Part shown: piece after piece, positions 27,446 to 37,104 of the stretch
Layout: the number at the start of each line of letters is the position of its first letter
Position numbering within the stretch: the first letter of the stretch is position 1
DNA from: Nitrosomonas sp.
Lineage (GTDB): Bacteria; Pseudomonadota; Gammaproteobacteria; Burkholderiales; Nitrosomonadaceae
DNA: 64,000 nucleotides
Assembly (NCBI GenBank): GCA_028577615.1
Contig: JAJSDU010000002.1
Coordinates: forward strand, 62,001 to 126,000
Reading direction: 5' to 3'
Notes under the pieces: generated by a model
What the model was told of the DNA's origin: nothing
Databases searched by the model: none
The model's input: the letters and a program-made list of their open reading frames with translations, nothing else
Translations under genes and position numbers: made by a program

Positions 27446-27955
27446 TTACAGGCGAACAGATTTCCAGTACTTGGATTGCCAGTAAACGTTATCTAAACGC
27501 GATATGGTCACGCCCTTACGTTGCGATGCATGGAGAAATTTGTTTTTTTCGAGATAAATACCAACATGCTTGGACGTTGGTCCAGTTCTAAAGAAAACCA
27601 GATCACCCGGTGCCAGTTGATGTTTGCGGATTTCAGCTCCCAGTCTGGATTGCTGACGCGCTGTCCTGGGCAGGTGAATACCGAGTTTTGTTTTGTATGT
27701 CAATTGAACAAATGCCGAACAGTCTATTCCTGACTTACCTGTACCGCCGAGGCGATAACGAACCCCCTGCCATTCACGATGCTGTTGATATAGCTCCTTG
27801 ACAATTACTTCTCGCGGCCCGGTTTTTTTTGTAATCTGTTTTGATTTCAGCTGATAATTGTTTGCACTTTTATCTGGCAAAGAACCGCAGCCGACAATCA
27901 GAAAAGCATATAAAACACAAGTTAAAACAATGTAAACAGTTTTTGTTTGTCGCAT
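27446..27955 (-). CDS. NlpC/P60 family lipoprotein (cell-wall endopeptidase)
   Basis: Predicted outer-membrane or periplasm-facing murein DL-endopeptidase. The 169-residue protein has a lipoprotein signal with lipobox LIVGCGS, which places the lipidated cysteine at residue 23. It then has an NlpC/P60 domain: the catalytic cysteine is in GKSGIDCSAFVQLTY, the histidine in TSKHVGIYLEK, and a polar third residue in FLHAS. The size and layout are like Spr/MepS. The spacing to cheB upstream (118 bases, AT-rich) suggests its own promoter. Confidence 0.9.
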   Translation of the reverse strand: MRQTKTVYIVLTCVLYAFLIVGCGSLPDKSANNYQLKSKQITKKTGPREVIVKELYQQHREWQGVRYRLGGTGKSGIDCSAFVQLTYKTKLGIHLPRTARQQSRLGAEIRKHQLAPGDLVFFRTGPTSKHVGIYLEKNKFLHASQRKGVTISRLDNVYWQSKYWKSVRL

Positions 27956-28073
27956 AGCCTACACTGGATCTATTTGCAAAAATGAATGCTAATGATAACA
28001 AATCACATCGCAAAGCAAAACACAATTTAACAACACGTTATCATAATAAATTGATATAAAACATCAAAATTTA

Positions 28074-29159
28074 TTAAACACGTACATGCTGAGCACCCAT
28101 ACTTGTTACTTTAGCCAATACTCTGCGCGCCATATCTCCTAGTGGCGCAATTTCATCAACTGCGCCGGCGGCCACCGCTTCCTTCGGCATACCATAAACA
28201 ACACAGCTTGCTTCATCTTGCGCGAAATTATAGGCGCCGGCGTGATGCATTTCAAGCATTCCAGCCGCACCATCTTTACCCATACCCGTCAGGATAATGC
28301 CAATAGCATTTTTACCCGCATAATTCGCGGCGGAACGGAAAAGCACGTCTACTGAAGGACGATGACGGCTTACCAGCTCTCCTTGATTCAATTCAGTTAT
28401 ATAATTCGCCCCACTTCGTTTAAGCAGTAAATGCGAATGTCCAGGCGCAATAAAAGCATGTCCGGGCAGCACACGTTCTCCACCTTGAGCCTCGTGTACG
28501 GATACTCTGCACATGCTGTTTAATCGGTTGGCAAATGATTTTGTAAATCCTTCCGGCATATGCTGCGTAATCAGAATTCCCGGGCAACCAGCCGGCAACT
28601 GAATCAGAAACTCTTTAATTGCTTCAGTACCGCCTGTTGAAGCACCAATGATGATTAACTTTTCTGTTGAAAAAGAGGTTTTATTTAAAACCGCCGGTAA
28701 TACGGCATCCGCGGACGCACTTTTTGAAACTACCCTATCTGGACCAAGTCTTTTCACACGCGCGGAATATGCCGTTCTTATTTTACCGGCGATTTCGTCG
28801 CTATACGCTTTCAGTCCACTTGCAATATCAATTTTGGGTTTGGCTACAAAATCAACAGCCCCAAGTTCAAGCGCACGGAAAGTAATATCGGACCCCTTTT
28901 CCGTCAATGTTGACACCATGACTACAGGCATGGGTCGAAGACGCATTAATCGCTCCAGAAAATCCAGGCCGTCCATTTTAGGCATTTCAACATCCAATGT
29001 TAATACATCCGGATTCATCTCACGAATCATCTCGCGCGCCACCAGAGGATCTGATGCCGAACCGACTACCGTCATATCACGCTGACTGTTAATAATCTCG
29101 GTTAGCAGCTTACGGATAAGTGCTGAATCATCTATAACCAGTACATTGATTTTTTTCAT
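28074..29159 (-). CDS. cheB: Chemotaxis protein-glutamate methylesterase/deamidase CheB
   Basis: Removes methyl groups from chemoreceptors when phosphorylated by CheA. The 361-residue protein has a receiver domain (~1-125) with phosphoacceptor Asp56 ([12 protein letters not shown]). After a linker, the methylesterase domain has Ser174 ([11 protein letters not shown]), His200 (ITQHMPEGF) and Asp296 ([10 protein letters not shown]). This triad is offset by exactly ten from Salmonella CheB (164/190/286). It is the last gene of the cheR-cheD-cheB unit, 34 bases after cheD. No CheA, CheW or receptor gene lies in the window. Confidence 0.96.
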   Translation of the reverse strand: MKKINVLVIDDSALIRKLLTEIINSQRDMTVVGSASDPLVAREMIREMNPDVLTLDVEMPKMDGLDFLERLMRLRPMPVVMVSTLTEKGSDITFRALELGAVDFVAKPKIDIASGLKAYSDEIAGKIRTAYSARVKRLGPDRVVSKSASADAVLPAVLNKTSFSTEKLIIIGASTGGTEAIKEFLIQLPAGCPGILITQHMPEGFTKSFANRLNSMCRVSVHEAQGGERVLPGHAFIAPGHSHLLLKRSGANYITELNQGELVSRHRPSVDVLFRSAANYAGKNAIGIILTGMGKDGAAGMLEMHHAGAYNFAQDEASCVVYGMPKEAVAAGAVDEIAPLGDMARRVLAKVTSMGAQHVRV

Positions 29160-29193
29160 AATGCACCCGCAGTCAATTATTAAAAATAATACA

Positions 29194-29817
29194 TCAGGAG
29201 AAAAGCTCCACTACATTGCATTTATCGTTACTTGTGGATTTATTCAGTTTCCTGCCGTAATCCTTTTCACGCATTTTGATTGTATCGTTATGCTGACTCT
29301 TCAATTTCTTGACCAGTACCTTACTGGTTCTGGGAAAAAAATAAACTTTACGAGGATAGATATCGATCAAGTCCTTTGCGGTTATCGGAATACCTTCAGT
29401 ATTCAGGAATTGCATTACAAATTCCGCATTACGCTGACCAACGTTAGCTTGCGTTAAGCCACTAATCACATTACCTCCGCCAAACACTTTCGCTTCCAGG
29501 TTTGCTCGACGCGCCCCCAATTTCAGTAAATGATTAATTAGAATCTCCATCGCATACACACCATATCGTGCAGACGGATTCATCGGCGAATTTATGTCTG
29601 AACCGCCACTATCAGGCAACATAAAATGATTCATGCCACCAATTCCATTCTGTCTGTCGCAAATACAAGCAGCAACACAGGAACCCAGCACTGTCACGAG
29701 CAGCATATCTCCGTTTGTAACAAAATACTCTCCCGGCAGAAGCTTGACAGCTTGCATATTGAAATTATTATCAAAATATAAATTTGTTGCGATATGTTCA
29801 TTGACAAACTCAGTCAT
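29194..29817 (-). CDS. cheD: Chemoreceptor glutamine deamidase CheD
   Basis: Deamidates specific glutamines of chemoreceptors to glutamate. The 207-residue protein contains the CheD active site: Cys47 in [14 protein letters not shown] and His64 in GGMNHFMLP. Downstream come [18 protein letters not shown] and FGGGNVISG. It lies between cheR (12 bases) and cheB (34 bases) on the same strand, so it belongs to the sigma-28-controlled unit starting at 30735-30761. Confidence 0.95.
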   Translation of the reverse strand: MTEFVNEHIATNLYFDNNFNMQAVKLLPGEYFVTNGDMLLVTVLGSCVAACICDRQNGIGGMNHFMLPDSGGSDINSPMNPSARYGVYAMEILINHLLKLGARRANLEAKVFGGGNVISGLTQANVGQRNAEFVMQFLNTEGIPITAKDLIDIYPRKVYFFPRTSKVLVKKLKSQHNDTIKMREKDYGRKLNKSTSNDKCNVVELFS

Positions 29818-29829
29818 GCGTTTCCTCGG

Positions 29830-30687
29830 TTATTTTTTAGCAAGCTCGTATACTGTTTTTTCACGTAATTTGAATAAATCAGCTGCGTGCTGAAAGCTTT
29901 CGGAGTGGCCTGCAAACAGCAGACCGTTCGGAGCAAGCAAGGGCGCAAACTTTTGCAGAATCTTATATTGTGTTTGCTTATCAAAATAAATCATGACATT
30001 ACGGCAGAATATCGCATCAAAAGGGCCGCGGACAGGCCAACCATTATCGAGCAGATTCAATTGTCGGAATGTGACCATGTTCCGTAACTCAGGACGCACC
30101 ATCGCATACCCCGCATGAATTCCTTTGCCCTTCAGAAAAAATTTTCTCAACTTCTCTTTAGGCAATTTTTCGAGCTTCTCGATAGAATAAATACCCGCTT
30201 TCGCTTTGGCCAAAACGTGCGTATCTAAATCTGTCGCAAGAATATGTACCGGTGGCGTAAGCGTATTGAATGCCTGGGCCATTGATATCGCCATCGAATA
30301 GGGTTCTTCACCTGTTGATGAGGCACTGCACCAGAGATGGATTTTGCCTGCATTTCTGCGTTGCTCTGCATGTCGCTCAAGAATGGGAAAATGATGCTGC
30401 TCGCGAAAGAAGGATGTCAGATTTGTAGTCAACGCATTGGTAAACGCTTCCCACTCATGACTGTCAGGACTTTCCAGTGAATCCAGATAATGCTTGAATG
30501 AACTATAGCCATTCGCTCTTAAACGTTTGGCAAGACGACTGTACACCATGTTTTGCTTACTGGGTGAAAGTGAAATACCGGCGCGATTATAGATCAATTT
30601 CTTGACTCGCTCGAAATCCTGGATAGTGAATTTATATTCACGCTCAGCACCGCTTGACCTGCTGTCACAATCTATTATTGCATGCAT
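29830..30687 (-). CDS. cheR: Chemotaxis protein methyltransferase CheR
   Basis: Methylates glutamates of chemoreceptors with S-adenosylmethionine. The ~285-residue protein has the CheR N-terminal helical domain with FERVKKLIYNRAGISLSPSK and VYSRLAKRLRANG. The SAM domain shows LWCSASSTGEEPYSMAI, ILATDLDTHVLAKAKAGIYS and FDAIFCRNVMIYFDKQTQ. I use the ATG at 30685-30687, with AGG five bases upstream; a GTG two codons earlier is possible. It is the first gene of the unit and has an excellent sigma-28 promoter ~50 bases upstream. Confidence 0.95.
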   Translation of the reverse strand: MHAIIDCDSRSSGAEREYKFTIQDFERVKKLIYNRAGISLSPSKQNMVYSRLAKRLRANGYSSFKHYLDSLESPDSHEWEAFTNALTTNLTSFFREQHHFPILERHAEQRRNAGKIHLWCSASSTGEEPYSMAISMAQAFNTLTPPVHILATDLDTHVLAKAKAGIYSIEKLEKLPKEKLRKFFLKGKGIHAGYAMVRPELRNMVTFRQLNLLDNGWPVRGPFDAIFCRNVMIYFDKQTQYKILQKFAPLLAPNGLLFAGHSESFQHAADLFKLREKTVYELAKK

Positions 30688-30734
30688 AAACACCTAACCT
30701 GGTCGATAACAAAATTCCAAGAATAACTGAACAC

Positions 30735-30761
30735 CTATCGGCATTTGCTGAGACGACTTTA
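30735..30761 (-). promoter_or_regulatory. Sigma-28 (FliA) promoter of cheR-cheD-cheB
   Basis: On the minus strand the sequence is TAAAGTCG (30754-30761), 11 bases, then GCCGATAG (30735-30742). The flagellar sigma-28 consensus is TAAAGTTT-N11-GCCGATAA. Thirteen of sixteen positions match, with exact spacing, and the element lies ~48 bases before the cheR ATG. Confidence 0.75.
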
Positions 30762-31134
30762 TGTAGCTCTGACGCTAAAGTAAATGGTTTTGTGCAATAC
30801 TTCTGCAACCCGATACATCCATATCCACGCCGGATTAATCGACAACTTCAACACACCGGCATCCGACCAATCCGAGCAGTCTGATAAAACCAGTCTGCAA
30901 AACTCCTCTTTCATCCGCTGAATCCTGGCAGGGTATTTGTCGACATCAGTGCTATGCTATGCTGGTCGCGCAATGCCACTCAAATGTACAATGGTCATTT
31001 TTTTATGTGCTTTCATAGTCAAGAGCAATCAATGCACCATCGCCACATAGTCTTTAAAATTTCGTAATCCGGCAAGCATTCTCGACTGACAGCAAAACGA
31101 TGGTCATTACACTGACAATTGAGGCAAAGTCTGT
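30762..31134. other. Rest of the divergent region cheR / sensor kinase
   Basis: About 370 bases without a recognisable gene. A short tandem CTATG repeat occurs around 30950-30965. I cannot assign a promoter for the plus-strand kinase gene with confidence, and see no RNA gene. Confidence 0.35.
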
Positions 31135-32592
31135 ATGGGTAAAAAAGCAGAAATTCATATTTTATTGATCGAAGATAACGAATTCGATGCGCTGCTCATC
31201 CAACATCGCTTACTTCGGGGATTAAAAAGCCAAATCAAAGTAACGCATACCGAGTCTATCTCCGAAGCACTTATTTTGATTCGCAAATACCAGTTTGATT
31301 TGATTTTATCCGATCTTCATTTAACGGATAGCAGTGGTGTCGAAACGATCACGAAATTAAAAAAAGTCACCACTGCGCCTATCGCCGTTCTTACGGTAAA
31401 TAAAAATGAGCAACTTGCCATCCAATGCATTAAAGCTGGCGCACAGGATTATCTTGAAAAGGATGTCCTATCCGAATGCGCCTTGACCCGGTTGGTACGC
31501 TATACTGTTGAAAGACAACGCACTGAAAAACGCACTCAAAGGATCAAAAGACGATTCCAAACCATATTTGAAAAAGCACCCTTAGGGATCGCGCATATTG
31601 ATCTCGGCAATGAAGCCTTCCTCGATATAAACCCGAAGTACGCATCGATTACCGGCAGAACAATCGACGAATTGATGCAACTCCGTCAAAGCGAGCTCAT
31701 TCATCCGGATGACGCTGATGCCTACGCGGAAGACATGCTGTTTCTAAAAAAGCACACACCGGATAATCAGAAAATATGCAGAAGAATCATGCACGCAAAA
31801 GGCTCGACGATCTGGGTGGAAATGACGTTTGCGCCGTTCGAGATTATTCATGAAGCGCAAATCCATTACGTCTGTTTGATGGAAGATGTGACTGAACATA
31901 AACGCATGCTGGCCAATCTGCGGGATCTCACCCTGCATCTGCAGAATATTCGGGAAGAAGAGAGCATTCGGATAGGACGGGAAGTACATGATGTCGTCGG
32001 CGGCAATTTGGCAGCAATAAAACTGGAACTGGACTGGTTGTCCAGAAAAATAACCGAGAATACTTTAAACGAGCGGATTCGTCTTTTGCATCAATTAGCC
32101 GGTGAAGCCATTAACACTGTCCGGAGTATCTCGCAGAATCTAAGACCCAATGCACTGGATAATCTCGGGCTTGTCGATGCGATTAAATGGCTGGTGCGGG
32201 ATTTTGAAACCCGCAATGGCATCTGCTGCGCTTTGCATCTGGATTATCTCGATTTTCCGGAACTGACAAAAGACTACGAAACATCCATATTCAGAATCAT
32301 TCAAGAAGCGTTGATTAATATAGCGCAACACGCTGAAGCAACATCGGTTGAAATAAACCTGATCGAAATGAACGATGCTTTTTGTTTCAAAATTTCGGAT
32401 AATGGAAGAGGGGTTAATACAGATCAACAAACAAATGAGAGATCTTTTGGCATTATGGGTATGCGCGAACGGACTCAACAGTTGGGCGGAGAATTAATCA
32501 TCGAAGGAGTATCTTCCAAAGGGACGGTTGTTGCGGTAAAAATTCCGGTATCGACAAAACAAAGCTATGCCATGAGGTTATCCGATTCATGA
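31135..32592 (+). CDS. Receiver-PAS-histidine kinase (HisKA_3, NarX/UhpB type)
   Basis: Soluble signalling kinase with an unusual input order. Residues ~6-125 are a receiver domain with phosphoacceptor Asp60 (LILSDLHLTD). A PAS/PAC domain lies at ~140-255 (FQTIFEKAPLGIAHID to VCLMEDVTEH). The HisKA_3 dimerisation domain has His285 in IGREVHDVVGGNLAAIKLEL, and the HATPase_c domain has NIAQHAEATSVEI, DNGRGV and FGIMGMRERTQQLGG. There is no membrane segment, so it senses a cytoplasmic ligand or takes phosphate from another kinase through its receiver. It overlaps the downstream NarL-type regulator by four bases, which makes that protein the obvious partner. Confidence 0.92.
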   Translation: MGKKAEIHILLIEDNEFDALLIQHRLLRGLKSQIKVTHTESISEALILIRKYQFDLILSDLHLTDSSGVETITKLKKVTTAPIAVLTVNKNEQLAIQCIKAGAQDYLEKDVLSECALTRLVRYTVERQRTEKRTQRIKRRFQTIFEKAPLGIAHIDLGNEAFLDINPKYASITGRTIDELMQLRQSELIHPDDADAYAEDMLFLKKHTPDNQKICRRIMHAKGSTIWVEMTFAPFEIIHEAQIHYVCLMEDVTEHKRMLANLRDLTLHLQNIREEESIRIGREVHDVVGGNLAAIKLELDWLSRKITENTLNERIRLLHQLAGEAINTVRSISQNLRPNALDNLGLVDAIKWLVRDFETRNGICCALHLDYLDFPELTKDYETSIFRIIQEALINIAQHAEATSVEINLIEMNDAFCFKISDNGRGVNTDQQTNERSFGIMGMRERTQQLGGELIIEGVSSKGTVVAVKIPVSTKQSYAMRLSDS

Positions 32593-33221
32593 TCAGGGTG
32601 ATTGTCGCAGAAGATCATACAATGTTTCGCGATGGCTTAAAAAGAATTCTTGGCGAAACGCTCGACATTGCGATTGTTGCCGAAGCAGCAAACGGCAGGG
32701 AAGCGTTAAAAAAAATCCGCGATAACGAATTTGATCTCGTTTTGCTGGATATCAATCTTCCCGATATAAACGGACTTACAATTCTCAAGCGCTTGTCAAC
32801 CGAAAAACTGGCGCACAAAGTACTGATACTCAGCATGTACCCTGAAGATGAATATGCCATCCGCGCCATTCGCTTAGGCGCTTCCGGATATCTCACCAAG
32901 GACAGTCCGGCGGATCAACTGATTGCTGTCATACGGCGACTGGCAGCCGGCGGAAAATATGTCAATCCTGATCTGGCGGAAAAATTTTTATTTGAACCCC
33001 AGTCCACGTTACAAAAACCGCTTCATACAAAACTCTCCGACCGGGAGTTAATGGTTTTCAAAGCGATTGCGGCGGGTGAATCATTAACTGCGATCGCAGG
33101 CAGGCTGTCGTTGAGCGTTAAAACCGTCAGCACCTACCGGACAAGGATTCTGGAAAAAATGAACATCAAAAATAACGCACAACTGATTCGCTATGCCATC
33201 AACAATCATTTGCTGGACTAA
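32589..33221 (+). CDS. NarL/LuxR-family response regulator
   Basis: DNA-binding response regulator paired with the upstream kinase, with which it overlaps by four bases. The 210-residue protein has a receiver domain with acidic pocket VAEDH and phosphoacceptor Asp54 (LVLLDINLPD). The C-terminal LuxR-type helix-turn-helix is LSDRELMVFKAIAAGESL followed by SLSVKTVSTYRTRILEKM. Targets are unknown; the perfect inverted repeat at 33365-33397 downstream, ahead of an ABC transporter operon, is one place to look. Confidence 0.93.
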   Translation: MIRVIVAEDHTMFRDGLKRILGETLDIAIVAEAANGREALKKIRDNEFDLVLLDINLPDINGLTILKRLSTEKLAHKVLILSMYPEDEYAIRAIRLGASGYLTKDSPADQLIAVIRRLAAGGKYVNPDLAEKFLFEPQSTLQKPLHTKLSDRELMVFKAIAAGESLTAIAGRLSLSVKTVSTYRTRILEKMNIKNNAQLIRYAINNHLLD

Positions 33222-33364
33222 ATAATCCAAGCATATTTGCCATCATTCAGCTGCATCGGCTGCCAGATCGTGGGTCCTCGATATTAAACTGCTCACATCC
33301 GCAATTTAACGAAACGCAAGCCTGCAATAAATCCATCACGGACCCGGAGATATTTTGCATCAAA

Positions 33365-33397
33365 GCGGAATTTCACCATGAAATAGTGAAATTCCGC
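33365..33397. repeat. Perfect 12-bp inverted repeat (possible operator or hairpin)
   Basis: GCGGAATTTCAC at 33365-33376 and its exact complement at 33386-33397 flank a 9-base spacer. It lies 144 bases after the response-regulator stop and ~70 bases before the likely -10 of the ABC permease gene. There is no following T run, so a simple intrinsic terminator is unlikely. A dimeric regulator site or an RNA hairpin are the options. The rest of the 302-base gap (33222-33523) shows no gene. Confidence 0.6.
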
Positions 33398-33464
33398 ATG
33401 TCGAACGAAATCGCCAAAAATGCGGCAGAATAGAGATGATTTCGCAAACACGCTGCCACATTTA

Positions 33465-33473
33465 TGCTATAAA
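33465..33473 (+). promoter_or_regulatory. Candidate extended -10 promoter of the ABC transporter unit
   Basis: TGCTATAAA at 33465-33473 forms an extended -10 element (TG, one base, TATAAA). It lies 50 bases before the permease ATG. The -35 position 17 bases upstream matches poorly, which is typical for extended -10 promoters. Confidence 0.4.
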
Positions 33474-33523
33474 AACAAACCCGGTCATATTCCATTCAAT
33501 ATCGCTATCCAATTTATAACCGC

Positions 33524-35023
33524 ATGCCTTTTACCCCCGTTATCCTCTGGACCGATGCGCTTGTTTTCCTGCTGGTGTTCCTGACGTCTGCTTTTATCTG
33601 GTATGTGCGCGGAAACGAACATCTGCTGGCGCCCTGGCGGCGGGTTGGTCATAGCGCCAGCGGCATGTCTGCGTTGACCGTTCTGGTTTTTTTTATTATC
33701 GTGGGCTTATTGGATACACTGCATTTCCGCCCGGCACTCGAACATAGGAATATTCATGGCGAAACAATTTACAGCGTCGAGGTGTTAAGCGTTCTCGATC
33801 TGTTGCTCACGCCACTGCGTTCCAATGTTGAAAAAACCTACTCGGCGCCGCTCGCCACGCACCTGTACGCGAAAGAAACGTTCAGTTTACCCGACGGTAG
33901 CCAAAACCGTGCATTTGCCCGACTGGAATACGGCGGTTCGCATCTGGCAGATCCGGATACAGAATATCAGTCAGACATCAACACGCGTATTGCCAAAGGC
34001 ATCGGACTGGGATTGTTATTCTGGATCATACTCCACACCCTGTTATGTCTGAACATGGCGCGACGCACACATCAGCGTTTTACCCTATGTGTTCAGTCTG
34101 TCTGGCGGCGCACGACAGAAATTCCCTGGCACGCGATTCTCATCACACTGGGCGTGATTCTCGTCGTAATTGGCATACTGTCCATGCTGGCTACGCATTA
34201 TCATGTGCTCGGCACCGACAAGGTCGGACAGGATGTACTTTATCTTTCGCTGAAAAGCATCCGTGTCGCGTTGATCATTGGTACACTGACAACCTTGATC
34301 ATGCTGCCTTTCGCACTGCTGCTCGGCATTACAGCGGGTTATTTTCGCGGCTGGATCGACGATGTCATCCAATATACCTACACGACACTGAATTCAATTC
34401 CCAGCGTGCTGCTGATCGCAGCCACCATTCTCATGATGCAGGTTTATATTGAAACCCATGCCGAATATTTTGAAACGCTCGCCGAGCGCGCTGATGTCCG
34501 TTTATTATGTCTTTGCATTATTCTTGGCATTACCAGCTGGACCAGCCTGTGCCGGTTGCTGCGCGGCGAGACGCTCAAACTGCGTGAAATGGAATATATC
34601 CAGGCCGCGCATGCCTTTGGTGTATCGCACTGGCGTATTATCAGCCGCCACATTCTGCCCAATGTGATGCATATTGTATTAATCGCCACCGTCATGGATT
34701 TCAGCGGACTGGTTCTGGCCGAGGCCGTACTGTCGTATGTCGGCGTCGGCGTTGATCCGTCCATGATCAGTTTTGGCACCATGATTAACGCGGCACGTCT
34801 TGAAATGGCGCGTGAACCGATGGTCTGGTGGACGTTGCTGTCAGCTTTCGGCTTTATGTTTATTCTGGTGCTTAGCGCAAATTTATTCGCGGACGCTGTG
34901 CAGAAAGCACTGGATCCGCGTGTCAAAACATTCACACAAAACAGCGCCAGCGCACAAAAAAACAATCCGGCTCAAATACCAGCATCAGCATCAGCGCCTG
35001 CGCCAGTAAACAAATCCATTTAA
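33524..35023 (+). CDS. ABC transporter permease, DppC/OppC/YejE type with long N-terminal extension
   Basis: Inner-membrane permease of a peptide-type ABC importer. The 499-residue protein is longer than DppC/OppC (~300). The N-terminal ~210 residues contain three or more membrane segments and a ~100-residue loop that probably faces the periplasm (from HFRPALEHRN to QSDINTRIAK). The C-terminal half is a BPD_transp_1 domain with the EAA loop EYIQAAHAFGVSHWRIISRH, followed by AEAVLSYVGVGVDPS. The double ATPase gene follows five bases later. No second permease (DppB/YejB) and no substrate-binding protein gene is adjacent, so the transporter is incomplete here. Confidence 0.88.
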   Translation: MPFTPVILWTDALVFLLVFLTSAFIWYVRGNEHLLAPWRRVGHSASGMSALTVLVFFIIVGLLDTLHFRPALEHRNIHGETIYSVEVLSVLDLLLTPLRSNVEKTYSAPLATHLYAKETFSLPDGSQNRAFARLEYGGSHLADPDTEYQSDINTRIAKGIGLGLLFWIILHTLLCLNMARRTHQRFTLCVQSVWRRTTEIPWHAILITLGVILVVIGILSMLATHYHVLGTDKVGQDVLYLSLKSIRVALIIGTLTTLIMLPFALLLGITAGYFRGWIDDVIQYTYTTLNSIPSVLLIAATILMMQVYIETHAEYFETLAERADVRLLCLCIILGITSWTSLCRLLRGETLKLREMEYIQAAHAFGVSHWRIISRHILPNVMHIVLIATVMDFSGLVLAEAVLSYVGVGVDPSMISFGTMINAARLEMAREPMVWWTLLSAFGFMFILVLSANLFADAVQKALDPRVKTFTQNSASAQKNNPAQIPASASAPAPVNKSI

Positions 35024-35028
35024 CATTC

Positions 35029-37104
35029 ATGAGCGTTTTACTGGAGATCAACAACTTAAAAACCATCCTGCATACCAGCAAGCTTCCGGTATGCGCGGTC
35101 GATGGCCTTTCATTCAAGCTCAACAGAGGTGAAACGTTTGCGCTGCTCGGCGAGTCCGGTTGCGGCAAATCGATGACGGCGCTGTCGATTATGCGCTTAT
35201 TACCCGACGCAGGAGAAATCCTGTCAGGCAGCATAAGCCTGAATGGCGCAGATTTACTCCAGCTACCGGAATCGGCCATGCGTCAGATTCGCGGCAAACA
35301 AATCAGTATGATTTTCCAGGAACCCATGCTCAGCCTGAATCCTGTCATGACGATTGCCGAACAAATTGCGGAAGTTCTGGTGCAACATTTCAGGCTGAAC
35401 AAGCCGGCGGCGCAAAAAAGAATCCTTCAGCTGCTGGATCAGGTTGGCATTCCTGATGCAAAGCGGCGCATGCACGAATACCCATTTCAATTTTCCGGCG
35501 GCATGAAGCAGCGCGCAATGATCGCCATGGCACTGGCTGGCGAGCCCGAACTGCTCATTGCAGATGAACCGACTACCGCGCTTGATGTAACGATACAGGC
35601 CCAGGTTCTCGATCTCATGCGTGAAATCCAGCGGCAGAATCACATGGCCATTTTATTGATTACGCATGATCTAGGCGTGGTCAGTGAAATGGCGCAGCAC
35701 GTCGCCGTCATGTATGCCGGAGAAATTGTCGAACTATCGCCGCGTGAAAATTTTTTCAGCCATCCTGCTCATCCATACGCGCAACAGCTCTTTGCCTCAT
35801 TACCTGACAAGCAAAAACGCAATCAGAAACTGGCCGTAATCAGCGGAACCGTACCGCCCCTGACTCAGGCATTCAACGGCTGCCGTTTCTCCGATCGCTG
35901 CCATTATGCAATGCCGCGATGCCATGACACCGCACCGCAGTGGCACCACACATCCCCTGCTCACAAGGTGCGCTGCCACCTCTATGATCCGTCGTCAGCA
36001 TTGATCAATATTACGCGTATACCCGAAGTAGCACCCGTTCCGGCAATTCCTGCCGCGCAACAACAAAAAGCGGAACCATTGCTGCAGGTTTCCAGTCTGA
36101 AAGTGCATTTTCCAATCCACCAAGGTTTTTTAAAACGCATCGTTGGTCAGGTTAAAGCGGTTGATGGCGTATCACTGCGCATTGTCGCGGGAAAAACGCT
36201 GGCACTTGTCGGTGAATCCGGTTGCGGCAAAACCACTGTCGGCAAGAGTATTCTGCAGTTAATCCAACCGACGGCGGGCAGTGTGCGCTATAACCAGCAG
36301 GAATTGGTAGGGATGGAAAGACAGCGGTTACGTCCATTACGATCGCAGCTTCAATTTGTCTTTCAGGACCCGTACTCTTCATTGAATCCGAGAATGCGCG
36401 TCATTGAGATCATTCAGGAAGGTATGAGCGCACTGAATGCTGCAATAGAATTCACTGCCGGAGCATCCGCCACATCGACGGCAACGGCTTTTCCGCATGA
36501 GGCAGCCGTCGATGTGCTGTTGCAGTATGTCGGCTTGCCGAAAGAAGCCAAGTGGCGTTACCCGCACGAATTTTCAGGCGGCCAGCGTCAGCGGATTGCT
36601 ATTGCACGCGCGCTGGCGGTCAACCCCAGATTGCTCATTTGCGACGAACCCACCAGCGCGCTTGACGTATCCGTACAGGCACAGATCCTGAATCTGCTGA
36701 AATCGCTGCAGAACAACCTGGGGCTTGCATATTTATTTATTACCCATAATATCTCGGTTGTAGAGTACCTCGCCGATGAAATTGCAGTCATGTATTTAGG
36801 CCGGATTGTGGAACAGGGTCTCACAGATGAAGTGATCAGCAAGCCCGGACACCCTTATACGCAGGCGCTGCTGTCCGCCGTACCGCAAATCGGCAGGGCA
36901 TCCGCGGCGGATATGATCAAGCTCAAGGGTGACATACCCTCACCGGCCTCGCCACCAACGGGTTGTCACTTTCATCCGCGCTGCCCGATGGCCATGCCGG
37001 TATGCCGCCAAACCTATCCTGAAGCCAGTACAATCAGCACTACACATATCACCCATTGTCATCTTTATTCACAGGAGCACCGTTCGAATCACCATGAGCA
37101 TTAA
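35029..37104 (+). CDS. Double ATP-binding ABC transporter protein (DppD-DppF / YejF type)
   Basis: Carries both nucleotide-binding domains of a peptide-type importer in one 691-residue chain. Domain 1 has Walker A GESGCGKSMTALS, signature FSGGMKQRAMIA and Walker B LLIADEPTTALD. Domain 2 has GESGCGKTTVGKS, FSGGQRQRIAIARALA and LLICDEPTSALD. Each is followed by the oligopeptide-transporter C-terminal cysteine motif (CRFSDRCHYAMPRC and CHFHPRCPMAMPVC). It is spaced five bases from the permease and overlaps prfC by 11 bases, so release factor 3 may be translated partly by coupling from this unit. Confidence 0.92.
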   Translation: MSVLLEINNLKTILHTSKLPVCAVDGLSFKLNRGETFALLGESGCGKSMTALSIMRLLPDAGEILSGSISLNGADLLQLPESAMRQIRGKQISMIFQEPMLSLNPVMTIAEQIAEVLVQHFRLNKPAAQKRILQLLDQVGIPDAKRRMHEYPFQFSGGMKQRAMIAMALAGEPELLIADEPTTALDVTIQAQVLDLMREIQRQNHMAILLITHDLGVVSEMAQHVAVMYAGEIVELSPRENFFSHPAHPYAQQLFASLPDKQKRNQKLAVISGTVPPLTQAFNGCRFSDRCHYAMPRCHDTAPQWHHTSPAHKVRCHLYDPSSALINITRIPEVAPVPAIPAAQQQKAEPLLQVSSLKVHFPIHQGFLKRIVGQVKAVDGVSLRIVAGKTLALVGESGCGKTTVGKSILQLIQPTAGSVRYNQQELVGMERQRLRPLRSQLQFVFQDPYSSLNPRMRVIEIIQEGMSALNAAIEFTAGASATSTATAFPHEAAVDVLLQYVGLPKEAKWRYPHEFSGGQRQRIAIARALAVNPRLLICDEPTSALDVSVQAQILNLLKSLQNNLGLAYLFITHNISVVEYLADEIAVMYLGRIVEQGLTDEVISKPGHPYTQALLSAVPQIGRASAADMIKLKGDIPSPASPPTGCHFHPRCPMAMPVCRQTYPEASTISTTHITHCHLYSQEHRSNHHEH

